From assembly GCA_002356515.1 (NCBI GenBank), contig AP017608.1:1-64000 (forward strand): a DNA stretch of 64,000 nt, read 5' to 3'. Source of the DNA: Mesorhizobium loti (GTDB lineage Bacteria > Pseudomonadota > Alphaproteobacteria > Rhizobiales > Rhizobiaceae). The position numbers were made by a program, and so were the translations under genes. This document shows, piece after piece, positions 51,381-59,172 of the stretch (position 1 is the first letter of the stretch; every line of letters begins with the position of its first letter). Below the pieces are notes generated by a model. That model had not been told where the DNA came from. It did not search any database and saw nothing but the letters and a program-made list of their open reading frames with translations.

Positions 51381-51506
51381 TTAGAAGCCGGCGGGGTGCA
51401 TGACCGAGCAGCCCACGGCCGCGCACACGGCGAGGATGGTGATCCCGGCCAGCGTGGCCTTCATGATCAAGACAAGCTTGCTGGGATCGAAGTGAAGCGC
51501 ATGCAT
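51381..51506 (-). CDS. Very small membrane or lipo-peptide, 41 aa
   Basis: MHALHFDPSKLVLIMKATLA, then GITILAVCAAVGCSVMHPAG: one hydrophobic helix with two cysteines, the second in a lipobox-like VGCS. A strong ribosome site (AAGGAG) sits before the ATG at 51506. Small entry-exclusion or toxin-like peptides have this look, but no function is assigned. Confidence 0.5.
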   Translation of the reverse strand: MHALHFDPSKLVLIMKATLAGITILAVCAAVGCSVMHPAGF

Positions 51507-51563
51507 CGTCAGTTCTCCTTTCACGGAGAAACTGGTACCAAAATCTGGCTCCAATTGTCAATG

Positions 51564-52001
51564 CTATTTTTCAGCTATTCCGGCTCTCCGCTTGGATTCT
51601 CCGCCGAGATGTCCCGCCTGCAGGATTGCCGTTGCAGCATCGAGGGCCGCCCGGGCACGTGCCTCTATGTGGTCAATCAGCTTCGGCGTCGGCACAACGT
51701 TCTTGCGGCGGCCGTCATGTGGGTCGTCAACCAACGCGATAAAGCCCAGTCGCTCGGCCTCGGCCACGTATTTTTTGCAGGTGTCAAGATGATCGGCGGG
51801 CACCAGCCTCCAGGCCTGAGAACGCGACAAAGTCTTCCCTTCCACGTGGCGGAGGTAAAGTGTCAGCAGTAGCCCGTCGATGAACCCGTGCAGCCGAAGC
51901 TCACCAACATTCCCCTGAACATCGGCGGCGCGATCGTCAAAGGTGACAATGTTGCGCCTGATCGCTTCATGGAGCTGGTCGCGGCTGTACCTGTTGGCCA
52001 T
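51564..52001 (-). CDS. MarR-like winged-helix protein
   Basis: 145 residues from the ATG at 52001 (MANRYSRDQLHEAIRRNIVT). The C-terminal half has ARLGFIALVDDPHDGRRKNV-like sequence (ERLGFIALVDDPHDGRRKNV), the wing of MarR regulators, followed by a charged helix. The N-terminal part is divergent. Possibly a repressor of plasmid functions. Confidence 0.65.
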   Translation of the reverse strand: MANRYSRDQLHEAIRRNIVTFDDRAADVQGNVGELRLHGFIDGLLLTLYLRHVEGKTLSRSQAWRLVPADHLDTCKKYVAEAERLGFIALVDDPHDGRRKNVVPTPKLIDHIEARARAALDAATAILQAGHLGGESKRRAGIAEK

Positions 52002-52269
52002 TCTCGGGCCCCTTATCAAACGAAAACTTGTCATGTTTGGTAGCACAATGCACACCCGTGGCAGCACTCCTGTCAAAACATCCCACAGCTATCGGCGGAC
52101 GCCTCGCCGCGGAGGTCGCCCAAACACCCGCGAGGTTGGGAAGGAAATGCACAATGCGGTCCAGACGCTCCACGAGCGCAGGTCGCGCAAGCACAGACTT
52201 CGACAACTGATCTCGATTCTCGAGAAGTTTTCGACGCCCATCGTGTTCACTGACGTGGCCGCCAGAACG

Positions 52270-52308
52270 AAAAAAACGCATCGCCCCAAGGACAATGCGT
52301 TCCGGCTT
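52270..52308 (-). terminator. Terminator within right tRNA-linked repeat
   Basis: On the minus strand AACGCAT and ATGCGTT form a stem followed by a T run (52270-52276 as A on the plus strand). Equivalent to the hairpin at 41592. Confidence 0.6.
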
Positions 52309-52434
52309 CTACCCGGTCAAAGCCTAGCACCCCCACCCTGTTATGGAAAGCACCCTTGCCCCTGCGGCTTGCGGCCGGTTGCCGCTGCGCCGCGCGTCAG
52401 TAGTTCAATGGCAGAACAGCCGGCTTCTACCCGG
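52270..52434 (+). repeat. Right copy of the tRNA-linked repeat
   Basis: Matches 41592-41763 through the terminator, the CTAGCACCCCCACCCTG run and the 5' part of the tRNA-Arg. The anticodon-arm 15-mer is at 52302-52316 (outside the tRNA) and 52420-52434 (inside it). The two copies bound a 10.7 kb segment. Confidence 0.8.
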
Positions 52435-52467
52435 AGGATGCGGGTTCGACCCCCGTCTGGCGCTCCA
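52394..52467 (+). tRNA. tRNA-Arg(UCU)
   Basis: 74 nt with encoded CCA. The acceptor stem GCGTCAG/CTGGCGC pairs fully with one G-U. D-arm GTTC/GAAC, T-arm GCGGG/CCCGT around TTCGACC. The anticodon loop CTTCTAC gives anticodon TCT, with T33 in place. The anticodon stem has four good pairs and one outer G-A mismatch. A plasmid-borne tRNA for AGA, a rare codon in this GC-rich DNA, could be an integration remnant or support expression of foreign genes. Confidence 0.88.
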
Positions 52468-52675
52468 CAAGACCTTCTCCTGTCGCTGCAGCCATTGTAA
52501 CCGACCGCACCTGGGCGCAAGGGCTGCTATAGGTGGAGCAGCCCACCCTCGGGTGCTAGAGCGGTCTGTGTCAGGCGGGCGGGCTAAAGATCAAAAGGCT
52601 CGGCGCCCAGCACAATGCTGGCCAAGGAAGCAGCAAGCGACTTGCAAATCGCCCTTACTGACCCACAATCGTTCT

Positions 52676-52996
52676 GTGAAACGTCCAGCCGTCCAAGTTC
52701 GACCCGGATCCAAAGCGCTTGGTCGCAAACTGGTGGCCCAAGCGGACCACAGAGACCTGGTACGGCGTCATGCCGTGGTCTCTGACCTGATAGCCAGGAC
52801 ATTGAAGGAAATGGCGAATACCGAAATCCTCGCGGGTGCCGCGGCGCCGGCGACGGCGCGCCGGCTTCATCTCGATATCCTCAACAAACGGAAGTTCCTA
52901 GCCATGCTCGAGGGTCGGCTGGTCGTACTCGGATCAGAGCTTGCGGCGCACGAGCGCGAGGAAGAAGAGCTCCTACAAAAACTCCTCACCCCGTGA
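52676..52996 (+). CDS. Hypothetical coiled-coil protein
   Basis: 106 residues from a GTG at 52676. The last 60 residues (RRLHLDILNKRKFLAMLEGR ... HEREEEELLQKLL) are a charged coiled coil. The start is uncertain, as the frame is open far upstream across the tRNA. Unknown function. Confidence 0.4.
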   Translation: MKRPAVQVRPGSKALGRKLVAQADHRDLVRRHAVVSDLIARTLKEMANTEILAGAAAPATARRLHLDILNKRKFLAMLEGRLVVLGSELAAHEREEEELLQKLLTP

Positions 52997-53123
52997 TTGC
53001 TACAACCGCTGCCTGCTGGCGCTAGACCGCCAATCTCCCCTGCCCTGCCCTGAGTCTTGTGGCCGCCAAAGGGGTGGAATGTTCCAGCCCACACTTCCGG
53101 AAGTCATGAAGTCCGGATGTCGG

Positions 53124-53516
53124 TCAGTTCCCGTCCTGTTTCCTCCTGTCACGGATCTGCTCGGGTGAAATCTCGAACCCGATGGCCTGCAGGCCCTGCA
53201 GAATGAGTGTCCTGACGGTCACGTCCTCCTCGGCCGCCCGCATATTCAGCGCTTTGGCGATCGACAAGGGCACGTAGGCCTGGATTGAGCGTTCCGGCTC
53301 GGCCGCGGCGGGTGCCGTGGCCGCCGGCTTGACAGCCTCGCGCTTGGCGCCGGTCCTTTTGGCAGTTGGGGGCGAAGCTGGCGCGCGCGACGCGTCTTCC
53401 GGTTTCGTCTCTGGCTGCGGTTCCGTCGCTTCGACCTGCGGCATGACGACTTTGAGGGCAGCCGGCGGTGTCGCGACGGGCATCCGCTTCATAATGGATT
53501 CAAGCTGCTTTGACAT
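53124..53516 (-). CDS. Plasmid partition ParB-like RHH protein
   Basis: 130 residues. A low-complexity Pro/Ala/Glu linker follows the N-terminus; the C-terminal part (IQAYVPLSIAKALNMRAAEE, VTVRTLILQGLQAIGF) is a ribbon-helix-helix DNA-binding domain. It lies directly downstream of parA with a 17-base overlap, as the centromere-binding partner of a type Ib partition system. GGAGGTGCCC sits before the ATG at 53516. Its likely targets are the CTTCATGAAG palindromes at 54.3-54.9 kb. Confidence 0.78.
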   Translation of the reverse strand: MSKQLESIMKRMPVATPPAALKVVMPQVEATEPQPETKPEDASRAPASPPTAKRTGAKREAVKPAATAPAAAEPERSIQAYVPLSIAKALNMRAAEEDVTVRTLILQGLQAIGFEISPEQIRDRRKQDGN

Positions 53517-54177
53517 GGGCACCTCCGACGCGTTTGGTGATTTCGGCGGCCACCTGCGCGATATCGCGGGCGGCAGCGCCGTCAGGTTCGACGACGCTCG
53601 GCGAGAGGCCGCGCATCGAAAGTTCAGGGTAAGCCACGCGCTGTGTGACTTCGGCTGTCAGCAAGGGATAGCCCGCGGTTTCGAGCTCCTTGCGCACGTG
53701 GCGGGCGATCACGGTTCCGGGCGTCGTCATCGTCAGTACCATCAGCGCCGAGAGCGGGCGCCCTTCCCGCTCTGGCGTCTCGTTCAGCTCCTGGACCAAG
53801 TCGTACATGCCGATCGCTTCTCGGAAGTCTTCGGCGGCCGCTTTAAGCGGGATCAAAATCAAGTCGGCGCAGATCGCCGCCATGATGGTGGTCTGGTTCC
53901 GAAAACCCGCCGTGTCGACGATCACAGGGCGATGCCCCTTCGACAGGTCGAGAATGGTCTGGCGAACGGTCGCAACCTCGGGGTCGGCCATCAGAGTAAT
54001 CGCCTTCATCAGCCCGTCAGGATCATGAAACGACGAAATGCTCGCCTGTGGGTCGGCGTCGACGAGCGCCGGCTTGTGCCGCGCCGCAAGCCAATGAGCA
54101 GCCAGAGCGCGCGCCAGTGTCGACTTTCCAGCGCCACCTTTGCCGGTTGCCAGGACAATCACATGAGGTAGCGACAT
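53500..54177 (-). CDS. parA: ParA-family partition ATPase
   Basis: 225 residues from the ATG at 54177, placed six bases after GGAG; the ATG at 54183 is too close to that site. Deviant Walker A GKGGAGKSTLARAL, ALVDADPQASISSF and VIVDTAGFRNQTTI mark a ParA/MinD-type ATPase. The lack of an N-terminal HTH makes it a small type Ib ParA. It would segregate the replicon with the RHH protein encoded next. It is divergent from repA across the palindrome-rich region. Confidence 0.92.
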   Translation of the reverse strand: MSLPHVIVLATGKGGAGKSTLARALAAHWLAARHKPALVDADPQASISSFHDPDGLMKAITLMADPEVATVRQTILDLSKGHRPVIVDTAGFRNQTTIMAAICADLILIPLKAAAEDFREAIGMYDLVQELNETPEREGRPLSALMVLTMTTPGTVIARHVRKELETAGYPLLTAEVTQRVAYPELSMRGLSPSVVEPDGAAARDIAQVAAEITKRVGGAHVKAA

Positions 54178-54183
54178 CCGCAT

Positions 54184-54972
54184 CTCCTTTGTTCGTGAAT
54201 CTTGTATGTCTCGATATCGTGACGACAGCAGGTTAGGATTTGCTTAACTGCTGACGTCCCCAGGTCAAGACCTTCGGATATCTGTGTATCATGACTTCAT
54301 GAAGTCCGGATGTTCCGATTTATCGATCTAACGATGTCGTGTCTCCCGGATGCAACAGGTTACCGCCCTGCCCCGATTTCCTTTGCTTCGGGAAATATCC
54401 TGATTTCATGACCTCCCTATACCCTGATTTCCGGACTTCATGAAGTGCTAAGTTCGTCAGATTCGCACCTTACCACGTCCTGTTTTCAGCAGGTTCGTAA
54501 GTCCTTGCATCCGGGGATGACGAAATCCTAAGGTCCACACTATGGCGCGTCGGAAAAGGGACGGCGTGACGAAAGCTGGAGATTTCCCCAAGTCCTGATT
54601 TACGGACTTCATGAAGTGCTAAGTTCATCAGATTTGCACCTTATCACATCCGGTTTTCAGCATGTTCGTAAGTCCTTGCATCCAAGGATGACGAAGTCCT
54701 AAGTTCAAACTTTGGCTCGGAGAGGGACGGTGACGAAAGCCGGGAGATTTTCCCAAAGTCCTGAGTTGCGGTCTTCATGAAGTCATGAAGTCCGCAGATG
54801 CGTAGCAACGGACAACCGGATTTACGGAGGACCACCATTCCACGGCTCGCGAGGTTCGAGGTGCGGAGATGAGTACAAAGGGGAGGGGACATCCGGACTT
54901 CATGAAGTCCGGATGTCACGACCTGCACACGAACCTCTTGGCACGCCGACCGGTTCCGGACTATGCTACGGC
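54184..54972. repeat. Palindrome-rich putative centromere and operator
   Basis: The core CTTCATGAAG recurs at about 54295, 54436, 54607, 54773 and 54897. The last copy expands to a perfect 30-bp palindrome (54888-54917; arm GACATCCGGACTTCA). A segment of about 160 bp occurs twice in tandem (about 54421-54590 and 54592-54765), each starting with the palindrome and including GTAAGTCCTTGCATCC. A half copy lies at 53101-53116, after parB. It lies between parA and repA and is the natural parS and promoter control region. Confidence 0.82.
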
Positions 54973-56217
54973 ATGAAAACACCCACCATCGCGTTCATGT
55001 CTCGCAAGGACTTTGCTGAGCTGAGCCTGTATCAAAAAAACGATTATTTACAAGACATTACGAAGCAAGTTCTGGAGTTGCGGGGCGACGCCTATATACC
55101 GCTCACCCGCGACGCACTGAGTCGTTTACGGCGCTTCTACAGTCGCCGCAGCTTCGCCGACCTGCGCTTGGAGGAGATGGCCGACGATGCCATGCGCGAC
55201 GTCCTAGCGAAGCTCGGGGAGAATATCGTCGGCAAGGAACTCGCCAAGCTGATCGACAGCGAAATCCCACCGAGTGCCCATGCCGCCCGGATCAAACGTC
55301 CGCCGCCGATCGACGATGACCAGCTGATGTTCTTTGTGCCGACCGTCCACGACGCACCGCTCAAGGACGAGGTCAACCTGATGGACGTGGCGCCGTTCTC
55401 GCTTAGCAAGATGAAGCGCGACGGCATTATCCGCTACGAGCTGAAGGACTGCGTCATCACGGTCGAGGGTGGCGCCGAAGTCGGCATTGCCAATGCCTAC
55501 GACTACGACATCTTCCTGAACATGGTGTCGTATCTGGCCGAGGAAATGCGCCGTTACCGGGCAGCGGAGAAGGACAACCGACGCACAAGCCTGCCGTCGC
55601 AGGTCTACCGGCCGACTGCGGCTCAGATCCTCAAGTTCTGTCGGCGGGAGCGGGGAGGGAAGCAGTACGACGAGCTTGAAAAGGCACTGGACCGCCTGCA
55701 AGCGACCCGCATCAAGATCGTCAACGTCGGCAAGGGCAGCCGCCGCGATGCCGAGAGCTTCCCTCTGATCGGCCGCTACAAGGTCGTGAGCCGCACCGCC
55801 CAGGACAGGATCGAGCAGGTCGAGATGGAAATCCCCGGCTGGGTCTACGAAGGCGTCGTGAGGCCGGACGGCAAGCCGAGCATCCTCACGCTCAATCCCG
55901 ACTACTTCCTGATCGCCAAGCCGATCGCCAAGTTCATTTACCGGCTGGCGCGCAAGGCCGCCGGTCAGACCGAGGCATTCTACCGCGTCGAGGACCTTCA
56001 CTACCGAAGTGGCTCCCAGCTGCCGCTGCGCAAGTTCCGGCAGACCGTTACCGAGATCGTCAACGACGCAAAGAGCGATCCGCTCCCCGACTATGACATT
56101 TCCTTGCGCGATGGCCGCGACGGTCCGATCCTCTACATGAAGAAGCGACAGGATGGGGACGCGCCGGCCCAGTCAGAGATGATTCTTGACAATTCCGCCG
56201 TACATCACTCCGCGTAG
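54973..56217 (+). CDS. repA: Plasmid replication initiator RepA
   Basis: 414 residues from the ATG at 54973; the frame is open to 54913, inside the 30-bp palindrome, which is a less likely start. The central and C-terminal parts (SQVYRPTAAQILKFCRRERG, TRIKIVNVGKGSRRDAESFP and KPIAKFIYRLARKAAGQTEA) match the replication-initiator protein A family of alphaproteobacterial and IncP-like plasmids, with winged-helix domains binding iterons. Iterons follow at once. It defines the region as an autonomous replicon. Confidence 0.88.
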   Translation: MKTPTIAFMSRKDFAELSLYQKNDYLQDITKQVLELRGDAYIPLTRDALSRLRRFYSRRSFADLRLEEMADDAMRDVLAKLGENIVGKELAKLIDSEIPPSAHAARIKRPPPIDDDQLMFFVPTVHDAPLKDEVNLMDVAPFSLSKMKRDGIIRYELKDCVITVEGGAEVGIANAYDYDIFLNMVSYLAEEMRRYRAAEKDNRRTSLPSQVYRPTAAQILKFCRRERGGKQYDELEKALDRLQATRIKIVNVGKGSRRDAESFPLIGRYKVVSRTAQDRIEQVEMEIPGWVYEGVVRPDGKPSILTLNPDYFLIAKPIAKFIYRLARKAAGQTEAFYRVEDLHYRSGSQLPLRKFRQTVTEIVNDAKSDPLPDYDISLRDGRDGPILYMKKRQDGDAPAQSEMILDNSAVHHSA

Positions 56218-56516
56218 TTTGCCAAAACCGCCGTACTTCAGTCCGCTCTACCTTGCCAAAAAAACCGTACATCGGTCCGCGCTTGCCAAAAATGGTGTAC
56301 ATCGATCCGCCGTTTTTGACATTTTTGCCGTACATCAATCCGCATATCTTGACAAAAATGGCTGCTGAGAGGCCCGCGCAGACCGAGTCGGGGTGTGGAT
56401 AAGTCTGGGGATGCTTCTGGGGATATGTCAAAACCGTCCGTACATCGGTGCCACCGGCGCCGTACATCGATCTGGCAAAGCCGTACATCGATCTGTCAGC
56501 GCCGTACAACGGTGCC
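56197..56516. other. Origin of replication with about nine iterons and a DnaA box
   Basis: The motif CCGTACATCGATCCGC, with small variations, occurs at about 56198, 56231, 56265, 56295, 56328, 56438, 56459, 56481 and 56502. The first five are spaced by about 33 bp, with AAAAA-type spacers; the others are about 21 bp apart. TGTGGATAA (56394-56402), a perfect DnaA box complement, lies between the two groups. An AT-rich stretch (56535-56640) follows and is the likely melting region. Confidence 0.88.
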
Positions 56517-56522
56517 GGAAGT

Positions 56523-57206
56523 GGGGTGTAACCCATTGAGTGATAAAGCGAATTTGACCCTTAAAACCTTTCTTCTTAAAACTACATAAAACATATCTAA
56601 AACGCACTGCGTGCCAAAATTTCAATTTTTGGATTCGAAGAGAAGGATTTTTGGCAAGGTGGCACCATGAATTGCCATTCGGCAGGGAAGGGCGTCACTC
56701 GTCGAAGCGAGGCGCAGGTCAGGGCAAAAGTGGGTTGTGAAGCATCCCAGGAACGGTTTCAGCCCGATTTGGAGCTGCTACAGGCCGCCAGCTGATTTTT
56801 GTCGCGGCCTCCGTTTATCGCCGACGACAAAAATTGGGGGCTCCGTCTCTATTTTAAATCTGGATTTCCTTTGGAAGAGGGAATGTCGATGTCGGCGATC
56901 CCCGGGACTTTGGCAGCTGCGGCAAAAGTCCCAATAAAGTGCATCCAGGCGATCGTACCGGTACTCCGGAAGTGGTTTTATTGGGAGAGCCCGTCCCTGC
57001 AATGCCGCCCGAGCCGTCCGGAGACGAGCTTACAGCGTTTTTTGCCGGAGGGTCGGAGCACGGCTGCTGAAGCAGCTCCAAACCGCTGCATATGTCCTTA
57101 GGTGAAGAGAGCCGGGAGGAGGGCAGGGGTGGACTCGGTTCGACGATCTCAAAAAAGTATGACAGTGTCGCACACCGTCTCACAAGAACAACGAAAGCGT
57201 TTGCCA
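56523..57206. other. Mostly gene-free stretch after the origin
   Basis: AT-rich part first, then a possible small gene (56667-56795) and a 10-bp perfect inverted repeat ATTTTTGTCG (56795-56804) with its complement at 56825-56834, probably a terminator. The rest shows no supported gene. Confidence 0.4.
56667..56795 (+). CDS. Possible 42-residue peptide
   Basis: MNCHSAGKGVTRRSEAQVRA to LELLQAAS, with AAGGTGG before the ATG and a hairpin right at its stop codon. Coding potential is uncertain. Confidence 0.3.
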   Translation: MNCHSAGKGVTRRSEAQVRAKVGCEASQERFQPDLELLQAAS

Positions 57207-57510
57207 TGAGAACCAGCAAACCCATTGGTGTGTGACGCTTGGCCGCCAGCAAAGCAGCCTCGACGCCCGCCTCGCGTCGGGAGCGTACGATTCTGCGAGT
57301 GAAGTCATGCCGGCTGCACTACCCGCCCTCGACCGAGAGGAGCAGGCCATCACAGCCATCATGCGCGCCAAGGTGCAGGAAGCTTGGAAGATCCGCGCCC
57401 CGATATTTCATCTGACGAGGTGTTTTGGCCGCCCGAGCGGCGCGCCAACCCTGCAATATCCCAATAACTCGACCAGGAGCGTCGACCTGTCGGTTGCCTG
57501 ACGTCAGGCA
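57207..57510 (+). pseudogene. ParD-type antitoxin, doubly frameshifted
   Basis: MRTSKPIGV is followed after a two-base insertion (about 57229) by TLGRQQSSLDARLASGAYDS and EEQAITAIMRAKVQEA, and after a second shift (about 57392) by EDPRPDISSDEVFWPPERRA. Together these form a complete CopG/ParD antitoxin pattern. No toxin gene follows. Confidence 0.72.
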
Positions 57511-57873
57511 AGCCGAGGCCCTGTCCCAATAAACGCGTTGTGTCTCACGGGCGCACGTTGAGGCGCTCGTGCGTCGACGGCATGGGCGGCCCCCACTTGT
57601 CTTCTAGAGCCCCTGCAACGTGCCCAGGTTGGCCCCATGCCAGTCGCTGGCTCCTGCCATCAGCCGACACCGATAAAACGCTCCTGACGTCGCCCTAGGC
57701 GCCCAGTCGATCCCTTACGCGACGACGATGGCCAGGCCGATGACCGGCGACGATTTTGCAACATAGGTATGATTTGGGAAATCCGGCGTGGCGGCAAAAC
57801 CCCACTCACTGCGACGGGCGAATGTTGATGCCAAGGGGTTAAGCAGGGCAGGTTGCCAGATTGGAAGAGCGAA
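57511..57873. other. Region before oriT-like site 1
   Basis: No gene seen. Contains several short inverted repeats (for example GGCGCTCGTGCG around 57562) and may include auxiliary binding sites for mobilisation proteins. Confidence 0.35.
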
Positions 57874-57905
57874 GGGTAATGGCGCACTTATACATTGCTG
57901 CGCAA
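57874..57905 (-). other. oriT-like nic site 1 (MobQ type)
   Basis: On the minus strand TAAGTGCGCC (57890-57881) matches the conserved nic region of the IncQ/MobQ family, also close to the Ti-plasmid type. A small inverted repeat TTGC-TGC-GCAA (57895-57905) lies on the expected side. It is 20 bases before the relaxase start at 57925. Assignment by motif and position only. Confidence 0.68.
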
Positions 57906-57924
57906 CATAGGTGGCGCCAAGGCC

Positions 57925-59172
57925 ATGGCGGCCGCTCGCGGGCCAACGCAGCGACAGAAAAAACAACAAGATCCGCCAAGCGTGAGTTCGTACCATTTTT
58001 CCGTGCAGGTCATCAGTCGCTCCAACGGCCGCTCCGCAATTGCTGCGGCGGCCTATCGGTCCGGCCAGCGCCTCATCGACGAGGGGAGGGGTTCTGTCGC
58101 TGACTACAGCAGGCGCCGCGGCGTGGTTAGCGCCGAGATCCTGGCGCCGGAGGGCAGTGCCTCGTGGCTTAGTGATCGGCAAAGGCTGTGGAACGGCGTG
58201 GAGCGCATGGAGAAGCGGGCCGATGCCCAGCTGGCCCGCGAGATCAACCTTGCCCTGCCTCATGAAATTCCGGAAAGCGCGCGGCTCGATCTGGTGCGAA
58301 GGTTTGTGCGCGAGCAATTCGTGGCCTTGGGGATGGTTGCCGACGTCGCCATCCACAGGCCAGTGCCGGAAAAAGGCGATGACCCGCGTAATCATCACGC
58401 GCACATCATGCTGACCATGCGCCAGGCTACCGCAAGCGGCCTCAGGCCGGTCAAGACACGCCAGTGGAACAGCGACAGCCAGCTGCGCCATTGGCGCGAG
58501 CAGTGGGCGCGCTACCAGAACGCGATGTTGCGCGACCGCGCTCCGGCGCCGGTGCGGGAGGTGGACCACCGGACCCTGCCGCAGCAACGGGAAGCCGCTC
58601 GCCGGCGTGGCGATCGCGCCGCCGCGCTGGCCTTGCACCGGCTGCCGGAATTGCATGTCGGGCCGCGCGCGATGAATGCGGTGCGTCGCGGCTATGTGCC
58701 GGCAAGCCGGGATCGGGTCACGCGGGGCCGACCTGCCCGTAGGGCAGGGGTAGCCGCGCCACGGCACCGGCAGAGCCGCGTTGTTCGCTACAGCCGGATC
58801 GACACCGGCACCCGCTTCCAGGCCAATCTCGCGCGGCTGCGGCACAATCTGGACCGGACGGACCGCGTCTTGGTGCGTTACCAGGCGCGGGCCGCTCGCC
58901 TGAGGTCGCTTCACCACGTTGCGGGGCGCAGGGCGTTGCGAACCGGGAAACGTCCGATGAAGCCTGCTTCAGTTGCTGGGCCGCGGCCGCGGCCGCGCCG
59001 GCGTTCCCAGCTCGCGGCGTTCATCCGCGAGCTTGAGCGGCTGATCGCGATGCTGTTTGGCCTGCGCGAGACGCAGCTGCAGCGTCGGCATCGGCTCAGT
59101 CGCTCAATCGGCTTTCGTCAGACATATGACAGGAACCGGGTCCGCGGGCGAGGACGCCGGCGATCACGCTGA
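57925..59172 (+). CDS. mobA: MobQ-type relaxase 1 (MobA/MobL)
   Basis: 415 residues from the ATG at 57925; a TTG at 57895 would lie inside the nic region. The N-terminal nickase domain has YHFSVQVISRSNGRSAIAAA, AYRSGQRL (catalytic Tyr expected here), REINLALPHEI and the metal-binding NHHAHIMLTMR histidines. The C-terminal half is strongly basic and Arg-rich and lacks a helicase domain. It would nick oriT and lead the strand into the recipient. It converges on a coupling-protein gene with a nine-base overlap. Confidence 0.88.
   Translation: MAAARGPTQRQKKQQDPPSVSSYHFSVQVISRSNGRSAIAAAAYRSGQRLIDEGRGSVADYSRRRGVVSAEILAPEGSASWLSDRQRLWNGVERMEKRADAQLAREINLALPHEIPESARLDLVRRFVREQFVALGMVADVAIHRPVPEKGDDPRNHHAHIMLTMRQATASGLRPVKTRQWNSDSQLRHWREQWARYQNAMLRDRAPAPVREVDHRTLPQQREAARRRGDRAAALALHRLPELHVGPRAMNAVRRGYVPASRDRVTRGRPARRAGVAAPRHRQSRVVRYSRIDTGTRFQANLARLRHNLDRTDRVLVRYQARAARLRSLHHVAGRRALRTGKRPMKPASVAGPRPRPRRRSQLAAFIRELERLIAMLFGLRETQLQRRHRLSRSIGFRQTYDRNRVRGRGRRRSR

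Noticed and set aside
56197..56516. CRISPR-like array
   Set aside because: Short repeats with spacers of constant A-rich character next to repA and a DnaA box are iterons.
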